Shown in pieces: positions 15,516-24,521 of a DNA stretch of 33,683 nt (the first letter of the stretch is position 1; each line of letters starts with the position of its first letter). The stretch is from Akkermansiaceae bacterium UBA3385. GTDB taxonomy: Bacteria; Verrucomicrobiota; Verrucomicrobiia; Verrucomicrobiales; Akkermansiaceae. The DNA lies in assembly GCA_002358905.1 (NCBI GenBank), contig DEPT01000042.1, positions 1 to 33,683 of the forward strand, read 5' to 3'. The notes beneath the pieces are model-generated. The model made no database searches. It saw only the letters and a list, made by a program, of their open reading frames with translations, and was not told the origin of the DNA. The translations under genes and the position numbers were made by a program.

Positions 15516-18500
15516 TTAGACAGAAACCTTGCCCTCAATTTCAACTAATAATTTATCATCAAGTGCGTTTTGGTATACCTTTTCAATAGCATATGAGATT
15601 TTATCACCTCTCCGCTTAAAACCGAACTGATTTGCCACAGTTTTAAAAAGTTCATCTTTGGGAATACCTATTGACTTTTGGGCAATTTTAATTAAGGCAA
15701 GTTTTATTTCATCCGCAGGAATATAGTCTATATCACGCCCAGTTGCCCCGGCTGCAGGCACACGGACTTTTAATTCTGAGAAATTGTCAAATTGCCAGAA
15801 ATCACCATCTCGCTTAATCTGAGCAGAATCAAGGATTTTTCTCAACTCCCATTCTACTTCTCCACGGAATGTCTCAGTTACCTTCTGGCGATTATACAGC
15901 GGTAGAAGCCTCTTGGCTAATTCGTATATGTGAATAGGCTGCTCAATACCTATAATGTGAATTATGGCTTGTCGCTGCGACCAATTCGGTTCAAGCTTTG
16001 CGTATTCGTAATCGACAAAGCCATAACAATGCTCATCGGTAACGTCAAACAAGTTTGAATCAGACGGCTCCTCTTCTATTACATCTGACTCTGAAACAGG
16101 TTCTGGGGCAAGCGGAGCATCAATACCAACCTCCGGCTTCTTCGTGTTGCTGGGAGTCAAGATGGTATTTTTCTCAAACGCGGCACGAATGGCCTCCTCC
16201 AGCTTTGCGCCCTGGCTTTCGGGTGATTTAATCCAATCTGTGGACCATATGCGGTACAAAGTCCACCCCATGTCCTCCAGGACAGTCTGGCGCAAGCGAT
16301 CACGCTCTCGGGCGGTTCTCGAACTATGATAAGAAGCTCCATCACATTCAATACCTATAGCAAACTTACCGTTCAGGGTTGGATGCTTAACAGCCATGTC
16401 GATCCGATAATCAGAACAACCTACCTGAGTCTGAACCTGGTACCCCCGCGAGGTAAGATAATCATACACAGACTCCTCAAAGGGGGACTCACATGCTATT
16501 ACCTGGCTATTGTAGGTCGCTTCATTAATCAAAGCCTGCATACCCAGCTGCGCAAACTCTAAGTAGGAACGCAACAATCTGACACCTTCGGCATTTGTTC
16601 TATCCAAATCTATATCAGTTGGCAGAATTGAGGAGACAAGCTTCACATTATATTTAGCGCGAGTAACTGCCACATTCAAACGGCGTTCGCCACCGACACG
16701 GTTTAGCGGCCCAAAGTTCATGTACATCTTACCAGTTTCATCCTTTGCGTAACCTACACTAAAGATGATGGTATCGCGTTCATCACCCTGCACGTTTTCT
16801 AGATTCTTTACAAAGAATGCCTCCTCTGCATCTTCATTAAATAAGGGCTCGAATATATCATCCTTACGGCGATAATCCATGATTGCGGTTTCTATGGCAC
16901 TCTGTTGAGCTTCGCTAAAAGCAACCACACCAAGGGAGCGTTCCTTACCATATTTGCGGAAATGAGCAAATACAAGCTCTGCCACCCTCTGGGCTTCGCG
17001 GGGGTTAGTTCCCTTACTCTTCTTACGTTCGTAGCAGCCGTCAGCAACGTACTCAAACTCTACTCCAGTATCCGGAGCCTTTACTGTAGTAGACGGGAAT
17101 GTCACCAAGTTACCACCGTATAGCTTTATATTCGAGAAAGCAATCAAGTCTTCTTGACGGCTTCTGTAATGCCACCTCAGACAATGTTCTCTGAACCCGC
17201 TAGCCTTAGCCTCAGCAAGGATTGATTCGAAAGAGGCATCATCGTAATATTCATCAGAATCGTCATCATCGAAATCATCCTCACTCATCGTGGTTCTAAA
17301 GAAGCTTGTAGGAGGCAGCTGTTTATCATCGCCAACAATAATAACCTGCTTTCCTCGCATGATTGCACCTATGGCATCCTCGGTATGTACCTGTGAAGCT
17401 TCGTCAAAAATGACCAAATCGAAATTATACGCTTCAGAACCCAGGTATACGCTTACCGACAAGGGCGACATCATGAAACAAGGCTTAAGCGCTGTTGCAA
17501 GATTCGGGATTTCTCCAAAAAGGCGACGCAACGCTTTCAGTCGAGTCTTTTTCTGCAACTCTCGTTTCAGAATAGATACTTCATCGTTATGAGAATAGGT
17601 CACTCTGAAATCGGGAAGACTGTCCCACAGTTTCTTCTGGATACGTTTGACAGCAATCTTCATCTGGAGTTTGTCAAGTTCCCGGAACTCCTTAATGAGA
17701 TTCTCATGTATATTACCTCTGAAACTGTCCAAGACAGGGTACTGTTTCTTTATCGCATCAATCCACAACACATAGAAACGCTTAAGGTATGCCTCTACGA
17801 TAAGCTCTGTGGGAACCTTGTTATTTTCTACATGATGAACGTACGCAGCCAGTCCTGCTGCAGCACAACGCTGGCGCTGAGATTGGAAATCAATCCATTC
17901 CTCGAGCAAATGTTTGTTGAGCTGACACATTTCTATTCTGTCCGCCAATGCCGCAAGATCCATACTGTAAAATGTGTTCTGCACTTCTGAGGGGAACATG
18001 CTCGCAAACCACCTCAAATCTTCAGAAATCGTCTTTTCGTTTTCCTCTACACATTGCAACAATTCAGCACATTGCTGACCCATGGATTCACAATTACTAA
18101 GATTCTCTACAAAGGTTCTGCTCAGATTATGTTTCTGTATAGTCTCCTTCAGTTTTGTAGAGTATTCAAGTGCCGTACGCGTATAGGTCCAATCCGTCTC
18201 TAAACTACGATAGTAGAAACCATACTTTTCCAAGAGAGAGGCTTTATTATCCTCGAGTTCCTTCTCGAGTTCAAACAAACGCTGAAGAGCCTCAATATCT
18301 TGTCGGATTTGAGTATATTTACCCGGTAGTTTTCTATACTTTGCGAGTTCTGCATAGAAAGCCAGGAACGCATCAACAAAAGCAATCACCTGCTCAAACT
18401 GTTCGGAATAACAGCTATACGCTTTCTCCTGTTCAATAGATTCTACGCAAAGCTCATTTATACGGGTGTACAGTTTAACCGGGACAACAGACTGCCAGGA

Positions 18501-21029
18501 CGCAAGTAACTGAGGCAGCCCCGTAGTATAGAAAGAGCCAGACTGCAGCAACGACTTCAAACTATCTGATATGCTTGGCAACAAATCCACTAGTTTTCCG
18601 AAATTGGCTACAGCATTCTTAATCAGCTCCCAATCGGATTGTGTGCCACTGTAGTGTTCTCCATAGTACAGCTTCAGTTCTTCGGTCGTATTGTCAATTT
18701 CTCCAATCAACTCAGCTCTTTCCTTAAGTGCATTAAGCAGAGTGTGCACCTGCTCATGAGTCAAGCTCGATGCGTTTCTACAATGTTCCTTTATCTCCTT
18801 CATATCTCTATAGTATGAAGGCCTGAATATTCTGAGGAAAGAGCTGTATTCTGTGCGGAATCGACGTATCAAGCTGCCATGGTCAAGCTCGAACACACCG
18901 TTATCAAAATTCTGCTTAACCTGCTTCTCCAGCGTCCGTACTCTGTCATGTCTGTGACCATGTGCAGAAGTGGTCCTCTGAACCTGAGCAAATACTCCTG
19001 ATTCAAACCAGATATCGGGAATTGCGGGTAGTGTCTTCAACACTTCGCACAGCTCTATAAACCGATGCAATTCCTTCTTCGACCTAGGGCTGTCCACGCC
19101 CAATTCACCGGCGACTGCTGCGGCTTCTTCATAAATAGAATCCAATGATTCCTTAATAGTCGATAATTCTTGTACGTTTCGGCCAAGGGATTCAATGAAA
19201 GAATCTAACTCCTGCGACTTGAAGAAGCTCGTCAGATAATCCGTACCGGGATTCAAATAGTTGAGATAATCTACAGGAGAGATATCAAAGAACACTGGCT
19301 CGTACATGGCAGCAAGCGTCTCTCGCTTCTGCCGCATCTCATCCATCAAACTCTCCCATTTATGCGAGTCGGCAATAAGATTAGAGATTGAAGATGATTC
19401 TACCCAATGCGAAAGTATACCCGGGCACGCCGCGGCGACCTGCAGAACCTCCTTATGCCGCTGCAGATTTTCGATTGTATATTCTATTTCATTCTTATGT
19501 TCAGAATGGAACTCAGTCAAAGCATCTCTCAATGCACGCAACTTTGGATGTAACGGACTTAAATGAGCGTCGATTTCGTGGCTCAGTGTCTGAGTAAAGT
19601 CATCCACTGTAGCATACCTCCAGCAATTGTGCTCATAATCCTCACTTCGTTTCCCGATAACTGCAGCCAACCTCTTCAGTAACTCGCATTTATCATCAAC
19701 ATATTCCTCTGTAAGCTGGTCAACGCTTGGTATATCAAAGATCACATCTGGCACAGCAGATGATTTAGCCAACTTGCCAATTATCTGGAAAACAGACATG
19801 TTGTACCCGGAACAAGGAGTATGTAAATCATTATGATAACGATTCAACTCCTTACGCTTGCGCTCCAACGCATCCAGTTGATTTACATTCAGTGCCTGTG
19901 TGCGTCCCGTGGCTTTCGCCATCACCGTCTGAAGTTGGTTAAGAATTTTCCGGCGGTTTGCTTTATGATCATGGAGAGCAAAACAGAAATCACCTAATCC
20001 TGATTCCTTCAGTCGTTTGTATACTACATCTAGCGCCGCTCTTTTTTCCGATACAAAAAGAACCTTTTTTCCATCAGCCAGAGATTCAGCTATGATATTT
20101 GCAATAGTCTGGCTTTTCCCCGTTCCGGGCGGTCCTTGCAGCACAAGACTCAATCCTCGTTTAGCTGCCAGAATGGCATCCATCTGACTGGAATCCGCAT
20201 CACGGATTTGGAAAACATCGTGAGGTCTTGTGTCATTGTCATGATCAAACTGGTCAAGGACCCAGGAATCCTGGACAGAACCTGTAGTGGACGCTCCGCA
20301 TATTGCGCGAATATGAGGATTGGCACTTAAACGGCTACTATTCTTGTTGATGTCCTCATACATGCTCATCTTCAAGAATGAGAGCAATGTCATGTGGACG
20401 CAGCGTTGGACAGAGCCTAAACTTGCAACAATACTATCTACCGATTCTATATATTCCTCAAGGTTATCATGATCAGCATCAAACTCCGGGAGGACTATGT
20501 TGTGATCGGAGATGAGCTTATGCTTCAGCGTGGGATTAAGTACCACTTCTTCGCTGTCATGCAGCTCCAGTTTAAACGGTGAAACAAAATTCTCGCAGGA
20601 TAACTGAACCGGAACAAGGATCAAGGGAGATAAAATCTCTTCTTCTACGTTTCTCGAAGGGTTCCATCGAAGTAAGCCAACAATCAGGTACAGCACATTA
20701 ACGCCCTGCTCATCAAATGCACTCTTTGCACGCTGGCGTATCACATACAATGACTTTTGCTGTTCCTTCAGCGACTTTGCAGTTGTTGCAATATCTGCAT
20801 CAAGCAGCGATATATCGATGTCACCTTCTTCTTCAATGACTTCTGGATAGGCAAATTGAAGAGATTCATTATTCAAGACAATTCGATTGTATAACTCCCC
20901 ATACTCCGGCAACGAGATTTCCAGATTGGTTCGTTTAGTTGGGTGAAAACTGTACAGGCGGTTCCTTTTGCTAAAATCAAGCAAAAGCTTTTTCCACTTT
21001 TCCACGCGCTGCGCAATCTTCGTCTCCAT
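15516..21029 (-). CDS. Giant DUF4011 / SF1 helicase / PD-(D/E)xK nuclease / DUF3320 protein (Hhe-like putative defence)
   Basis: A 1,837-residue protein. The N-terminal DUF4011 region carries the LLLDFSKRNRLYSF motif (about 15-28). An SF1 (Upf1-like) helicase core follows, split by a long coiled-coil insert: Walker A GPPGTGKS at 299-306, Walker B DEAS at 1209-1212 and GDDKQLPPTSF, then late motifs NVQGDERD and NVAVTRAK. A nuclease domain of the MTES_1575/Vsr-like PD-(D/E)xK type spans about 1515-1625, with D1544 (RIDMAV), E1561-C-D1563 (IECDGASYHSS) and RIWSTDW. A DUF3320 domain occupies about 1680-1837. Helicase-DUF4011-nuclease proteins of this architecture occur in anti-phage islands (called Hhe in defence catalogues, from memory). 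All helicase and nuclease residues I can check are intact, so it looks functional. It is more AT-rich than the flanking core and divergent from the ATPase gene at 21596. Confidence 0.88.
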   Translation of the reverse strand: METKIAQRVEKWKKLLLDFSKRNRLYSFHPTKRTNLEISLPEYGELYNRIVLNNESLQFAYPEVIEEEGDIDISLLDADIATTAKSLKEQQKSLYVIRQRAKSAFDEQGVNVLYLIVGLLRWNPSRNVEEEILSPLILVPVQLSCENFVSPFKLELHDSEEVVLNPTLKHKLISDHNIVLPEFDADHDNLEEYIESVDSIVASLGSVQRCVHMTLLSFLKMSMYEDINKNSSRLSANPHIRAICGASTTGSVQDSWVLDQFDHDNDTRPHDVFQIRDADSSQMDAILAAKRGLSLVLQGPPGTGKSQTIANIIAESLADGKKVLFVSEKRAALDVVYKRLKESGLGDFCFALHDHKANRRKILNQLQTVMAKATGRTQALNVNQLDALERKRKELNRYHNDLHTPCSGYNMSVFQIIGKLAKSSAVPDVIFDIPSVDQLTEEYVDDKCELLKRLAAVIGKRSEDYEHNCWRYATVDDFTQTLSHEIDAHLSPLHPKLRALRDALTEFHSEHKNEIEYTIENLQRHKEVLQVAAACPGILSHWVESSSISNLIADSHKWESLMDEMRQKRETLAAMYEPVFFDISPVDYLNYLNPGTDYLTSFFKSQELDSFIESLGRNVQELSTIKESLDSIYEEAAAVAGELGVDSPRSKKELHRFIELCEVLKTLPAIPDIWFESGVFAQVQRTTSAHGHRHDRVRTLEKQVKQNFDNGVFELDHGSLIRRFRTEYSSFLRIFRPSYYRDMKEIKEHCRNASSLTHEQVHTLLNALKERAELIGEIDNTTEELKLYYGEHYSGTQSDWELIKNAVANFGKLVDLLPSISDSLKSLLQSGSFYTTGLPQLLASWQSVVPVKLYTRINELCVESIEQEKAYSCYSEQFEQVIAFVDAFLAFYAELAKYRKLPGKYTQIRQDIEALQRLFELEKELEDNKASLLEKYGFYYRSLETDWTYTRTALEYSTKLKETIQKHNLSRTFVENLSNCESMGQQCAELLQCVEENEKTISEDLRWFASMFPSEVQNTFYSMDLAALADRIEMCQLNKHLLEEWIDFQSQRQRCAAAGLAAYVHHVENNKVPTELIVEAYLKRFYVLWIDAIKKQYPVLDSFRGNIHENLIKEFRELDKLQMKIAVKRIQKKLWDSLPDFRVTYSHNDEVSILKRELQKKTRLKALRRLFGEIPNLATALKPCFMMSPLSVSVYLGSEAYNFDLVIFDEASQVHTEDAIGAIMRGKQVIIVGDDKQLPPTSFFRTTMSEDDFDDDDSDEYYDDASFESILAEAKASGFREHCLRWHYRSRQEDLIAFSNIKLYGGNLVTFPSTTVKAPDTGVEFEYVADGCYERKKSKGTNPREAQRVAELVFAHFRKYGKERSLGVVAFSEAQQSAIETAIMDYRRKDDIFEPLFNEDAEEAFFVKNLENVQGDERDTIIFSVGYAKDETGKMYMNFGPLNRVGGERRLNVAVTRAKYNVKLVSSILPTDIDLDRTNAEGVRLLRSYLEFAQLGMQALINEATYNSQVIACESPFEESVYDYLTSRGYQVQTQVGCSDYRIDMAVKHPTLNGKFAIGIECDGASYHSSRTARERDRLRQTVLEDMGWTLYRIWSTDWIKSPESQGAKLEEAIRAAFEKNTILTPSNTKKPEVGIDAPLAPEPVSESDVIEEEPSDSNLFDVTDEHCYGFVDYEYAKLEPNWSQRQAIIHIIGIEQPIHIYELAKRLLPLYNRQKVTETFRGEVEWELRKILDSAQIKRDGDFWQFDNFSELKVRVPAAGATGRDIDYIPADEIKLALIKIAQKSIGIPKDELFKTVANQFGFKRRGDKISYAIEKVYQNALDDKLLVEIEGKVSV

Positions 21030-21448
21030 ATCCTATAATTTACCTTAGAAAGTTGTGATAGCCATTATATTGCCACACATAAAAACAAATTCATACCCTC
21101 CCATCCGAAATCATGCATCAATGACACATGCTCAATCGAAGGGGCTCACCAAAATCATTTCTATATGGGCAGCTACAACGTTGTTATAACGTGTTACTCC
21201 TGTTAGTCTACCCCAATCCTCATACCATCGCAAGAAAGAAAGCCACCATACAGGATAAAACCAGCCTTTTTCTCACCAAAGGAGGACATATCATCCTGGT
21301 TTATCGTCCCATTTTACAAAAAAGAGACACGCCATAACACAAGATATTGCGCAAGGATTAAGCTAAGTTACCTCATAGCCCTAGTAGCCTCTTGACTCAA
21401 TAATACAACCACATGTACTGGCGCTAAAGATAAGGGTTATGCCTAAAT

Positions 21449-21464
21449 TCTGTTCTAGAACAGA
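21449..21464. promoter_or_regulatory. 16-bp perfect palindrome TCTGTTCTAGAACAGA
   Basis: A perfect dyad centred between 21456 and 21457, flanked by the imperfect direct repeat TTATGCCTAAA / TTACGCCTATA. It lies about 63 nt upstream of the -35 box of the anticodon-nuclease-like gene, a position suited to a dimeric regulator. Confidence 0.5.
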
Positions 21465-21526
21465 TATTACGCCTATACTGAGAAAAAATTATCTAATAAA
21501 AATAAATACGGATAATCACTTTTTTC

Positions 21527-21554
21527 TTGAACAGGCACCACCCACTAATATAGA
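21527..21554 (+). promoter_or_regulatory. Candidate promoter of the RloC/PrrC-like gene
   Basis: TTGAAC (21527-21532), a 16-nt spacer, then TATAGA (21549-21554), giving a 5' leader of about 35 nt before the ATG at 21596. No good ribosome-binding site is placed directly before the start; AGAGGAAA lies about 21 nt upstream of it. Confidence 0.5.
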
Positions 21555-21595
21555 ATGAATAGACTAGAGGAAAATTTAATAATCCCAATAATATC

Positions 21596-23797
21596 ATGAT
21601 TAATGAAGTACACATAAAAAACATTGCCACCTTCAAAGATGCCATTATATCAGAAATGAAAAAAATAAATATTATTTATGGCTCAAATGGAAGTGGCAAA
21701 ACTACAATTTCAAATATCATTCAGAATCCTACAGCTTATAACGAAAGCGAGATAAAATGGACAAATGATATACCCATTTCCACTTTAGTTTACAACAAAA
21801 CATTCAGGGAACGAAATTTTGGGGAAGCAAAAATTCCAGGCGTATTCACCTTAGGAGAAAATTCTAAAAATGAGGCCCTTTTCATAGACGCAAAAAAAAG
21901 GAGTTTGACTGAAAAGAGGGAAGAAAAAGATAAAAAGGTAGCGGAAATTAAAAGATTGGAAGAAAACTTGACAGAAACAGAGAACGAATTTAGAGACACG
22001 GTCTGGAAAACCATAAAACAAAAATACGAAACTTCTTTTAGAGATGCATTTGTTGGATATTTAAATAGCAGGATTAAATTCGCGAACAAAATTATAGACG
22101 AGTTCGAAAACAACACAAGAAACTCTACCTCATTGAATAGTTTAGAAACTCGAGCTCAAACATTATTTTCGGAAAATCCGCAGACCATATCACCGATAAA
22201 CATTGACTTCACACCTAAAATAACGCAAATCGAACAACATAGCCTATGGACAAAAAAAATTGTAGGATCGGATGATATAGAAATTGCGCCATTAATCCAG
22301 CAATTAAATAATAGCGATTGGGTCAATCAAGGCAGAAAATATATCCAGGCAAATTCTAATATTTGTCCATTTTGCCAGAAAAATACAATTGATGAAGAAT
22401 TAAAAGAGAAAATCGAAAGATATTTCAGCAATAGTTATGCAACCGATGTACAAAATTTAGAATTATTACACAAAAGCTATATTGCATACTGCAATGACAT
22501 ATACTCTAAATTAGAAGAAATTATCAATAATGAAAAAGAAAAAGAAACATCGAAATTAGATATACAAAACCTAGAAAAATACCTGAAAGTTTTCAATAAA
22601 ACAATCATTGCAAACAACGAAATAATCAAATCAAAAATACTAGAACCTAGTAGAAGTGTTACCCTTGAAAACACTGAAGAATTAACAAGTGAAATAAAAG
22701 GCATAATAAACCAATTCAACGTAATTATAAATAATCACAACGAACTTGTAGAAAACTCTAAAATCGAAAAAAACATATTAATTGAAGACATATGGAGATA
22801 TATTATTGATGAAAATAAAGAATTGATAACAAATTTCACAAGAAAGAAAACAGGATTATTAAATAGCACCAATCAAAAAAACAAGCAGATAGATGAATTG
22901 GAAAAAGAATGCAAGAATATCAACGAAGAAATTATTGATGCAAATAAAAGGAGCACAAACATTCAATCCACAATAGATAACATCAATAAAACACTAGAAT
23001 TGTATGGATTTACAAATTTCTCCTTAGTTTGCACTAAAGATAACTTTTATCAAATTAAACGTGCCAATGGTGAATTGGCTAGAAACACCTTAAGCGAAGG
23101 AGAAATCACTTTCATTACCTTCCTTTACTTCATGCAATTGGTAAAAGGTGGCATAAGCCCTGAAGATGCCGCGAATGACAGAATTGTGGTTATAGACGAC
23201 CCTATTTCCAGTTTAGACAGTACAATACTCTTTGTCGTCAGTTCCCTAATCAAGGAAGAACTAAAAAAAATTAGAAGCAACACAGGCAAAATCAAACAGA
23301 TTATAATATTAACCCATAACATCTATTTTCATAAGGAAATTTCGTTTATCGATTGTAGAAAAAAAAGTTGCAAGGACACATTTTACTGGATTGTAAGAAA
23401 AAATCTCAATAGATCATCAACTCAATGTTACGAGAATATGAATCCTATTAGAAGCTCGTATGAAATGCTGTGGGATGAGCTTAAATGCAAAGATTCCTCG
23501 TCTATAATTACAATCCAAAATACAATGAGAAGAATATACGAAACCTACTTCAGAATTCTTGGAAAGTATAATGACGATGATATACTCAGCAGAATATCAG
23601 ACACTCGAGAAAAAGAAATCTGCCGTTCCTTACTTTCATGGGTAAACGATGGTTCTCATTGCGTTCCAGACGATTTACACATTATACAACATGAGGATAT
23701 TATAGAAAATTATCGTAATGTCTTCAAAAAAGTTTTTCAACTTATGGGGCATATCGAACACTACAATATGATGATGGGAATTGATAATGAAGAATAA
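21596..23797 (+). CDS. RloC/PrrC-like ATPase, probable anticodon nuclease
   Basis: A 733-residue AAA_13-type (SMC/ABC) ATPase. Walker A is G29-SNGSG-K35-T; a long coiled-coil region follows, with a CPFC zinc-hook-like motif at 257-260. The ABC signature is LSEGE (499-503) and Walker B is VVIDDPISSLD with D534/D535, followed by ILTHN. The C-terminal part has R645-x3-E649 (MRRIYETYF) and H688 (WVNDGSH), matching the spacing type of the Arg-Glu-His triad of PrrC-family anticodon nucleases (E-to-H is 39 here versus 32 in E. coli PrrC). Such enzymes cut tRNA anticodon loops after phage attack or DNA damage. The hook favours the RloC type, which works without a restriction-modification partner, and no hsd genes are nearby. 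Base composition is very AT-rich compared with the core genes, a sign of transfer. Confidence 0.8.
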   Translation: MINEVHIKNIATFKDAIISEMKKINIIYGSNGSGKTTISNIIQNPTAYNESEIKWTNDIPISTLVYNKTFRERNFGEAKIPGVFTLGENSKNEALFIDAKKRSLTEKREEKDKKVAEIKRLEENLTETENEFRDTVWKTIKQKYETSFRDAFVGYLNSRIKFANKIIDEFENNTRNSTSLNSLETRAQTLFSENPQTISPINIDFTPKITQIEQHSLWTKKIVGSDDIEIAPLIQQLNNSDWVNQGRKYIQANSNICPFCQKNTIDEELKEKIERYFSNSYATDVQNLELLHKSYIAYCNDIYSKLEEIINNEKEKETSKLDIQNLEKYLKVFNKTIIANNEIIKSKILEPSRSVTLENTEELTSEIKGIINQFNVIINNHNELVENSKIEKNILIEDIWRYIIDENKELITNFTRKKTGLLNSTNQKNKQIDELEKECKNINEEIIDANKRSTNIQSTIDNINKTLELYGFTNFSLVCTKDNFYQIKRANGELARNTLSEGEITFITFLYFMQLVKGGISPEDAANDRIVVIDDPISSLDSTILFVVSSLIKEELKKIRSNTGKIKQIIILTHNIYFHKEISFIDCRKKSCKDTFYWIVRKNLNRSSTQCYENMNPIRSSYEMLWDELKCKDSSSIITIQNTMRRIYETYFRILGKYNDDDILSRISDTREKEICRSLLSWVNDGSHCVPDDLHIIQHEDIIENYRNVFKKVFQLMGHIEHYNMMMGIDNEE

Positions 23798-24095
23798 CAC
23801 TCTCAAAAATAATTCACTCGGCATCATCAGACTACATTTGTGATAATCACCAAATGTATACCTAAATCAATTCTTTAATGATTTGCATTAACACTTTCAT
23901 TTACGTAAAACCGCGACAGATATTTTCCTAATTCCGCAACAATAAAATTCACATGAATATTAATTACATCCAGAGGCTCGCATCATAAACGATGAACTAA
24001 GCACCATATCCGCGTTCGCTTGAGAAATATTCGGCATTAACGCTGAATGCTCGCCTTGACTTTCAGCGTTAATGTGCTAAATATAGAAGCACAGC
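23798..24095. other. Intergenic region after the ATPase gene
   Basis: 298 bp, AT-rich, no gene seen. No clear terminator follows the ATPase stop. The right end carries an inverted repeat and a candidate promoter for the RelA/SpoT pseudogene. Confidence 0.5.
24035..24085 (+). promoter_or_regulatory. Inverted repeat overlapping a candidate promoter
   Basis: CATTAACGCTGAA (24035-24047) and its exact complement (24062-24074) are separated by 14 nt. TTGACT (24056-24061) sits in the loop with TAAATA at 24078-24083 (16-nt spacer), so a regulator bound to the dyad would cover this promoter. It precedes the pseudogene start at 24096 by about 10 nt. It could alternatively act as a hairpin ending transcription from the ATPase gene. 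Confidence 0.4.
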
Positions 24096-24426
24096 ATGTC
24101 ACCCACGGAACAACGGCTTTATTCTGTCTCTCAAATAGCTAAGGTGGGAAGTATTTTGCGCGACACCTCATCATCTACTGATAAGATGGAATGGGCGCTT
24201 GGTGTGCTGGATAATTTCCGCGCACTGCACGTGGAGCCGCTGAATGAGTTCCAGAACACGCTGCGTGCCCGCTTGAAAAAGATTGGGCTGAGTGATGCCG
24301 ATTATGGCGCAGCGAATCAAACGCAAGCCGACTATTCTGGAAAAGCTGCAGAGGTTCCGTTCGATGCGTCTTGACCAGATGGACGACATTGGCGGCATAC
24401 GCGCATTTGTTTTTACACTTCTCATT
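24096..24426 (+). pseudogene. RelA/SpoT-domain gene remnant (frameshifted, 3' truncated)
   Basis: Remnant of a gene for a RelA/SpoT nucleotidyltransferase-domain protein (small alarmone synthetase-like). The first frame encodes residues typical of the family's N-terminus (ALGVLDNFRALHVEPLNEFQ, then TLRARLKKIGLSDAD). Near 24296-24305 the homology jumps by one base to the next frame, which continues AQRIKRKPTILEKLQRF and DQMDDIGGIRAF. Similarity then stops at about 24408, before most of the catalytic domain, so the protein cannot be active. The truncation lies about 20 nt left of the right direct repeat and just upstream of the Fic promoter, suggesting loss by the recombination event that set this junction. 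Confidence 0.75.
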
Positions 24427-24471
24427 CTTTCCTTGGGGCAGAGCAAATTTACATTTTTTCTTGCCGATATC
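24427..24471 (+). repeat. Right copy of 45-nt direct repeat flanking the island
   Basis: Begins CTTTCC and contains GCAAATTTACATTTTTT, then CTTGCCGATATC; see the copy at 15341-15385. It ends inside the palindrome that overlaps the Fic promoter. Confidence 0.6.
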
Positions 24472-24480
24472 GGCAAGAAA
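24457..24480. promoter_or_regulatory. 24-bp perfect palindrome over the Fic promoter
   Basis: A perfect dyad with half-site TTTCTTGCCGAT, centred between 24468 and 24469. It overlaps the -35 box TTGCCG (24461-24466). A second half-site, CTTGCCGAT, lies at 24512-24520, one base before the start codon. This arrangement fits an operator for autoregulation, with the HTH of the Fic protein as candidate binder. Confidence 0.7.
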
Positions 24481-24489
24481 TGCTACATT
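24461..24489 (+). promoter_or_regulatory. Candidate promoter of the Fic gene
   Basis: TTGCCG (24461-24466), a 17-nt spacer, then TACATT (24484-24489), 33 nt before the ATG at 24522. The palindrome covers the -35 box. Confidence 0.55.
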
Positions 24490-24521
24490 GCAGGTGTGAA
24501 ATTGAGAAAAACTTGCCGATT

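Larger units (their letters stand above)
21030..21595. other. Divergent promoter region between the two large island genes
   Basis: 566 bp of AT-rich DNA with no gene I would defend; a 69-codon plus-strand frame lacks coding character. On the minus strand a TATAAT (plus-strand ATTATA, 21064-21069) is a possible -10 for the giant helicase, and GGA lies 3-4 nt before its ATG. The right part carries a palindrome and a promoter for the ATPase, listed separately. A weak relative of the GGTGTTATAACACC palindrome (GTTGTTATAACGTG) is at 21180-21193. Confidence 0.5.

Noticed and set aside
21175..21193. Third copy of the GGTGTTATAACACC palindrome
   Set aside because: Only the GTTATAAC centre is conserved (about 10 of 14 bases); treated as chance resemblance.
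21128..21337. 69-codon frame between the helicase and ATPase genes
   Set aside because: No homology or domain seen, no ribosome-binding site, and it lies in the divergent promoter region.
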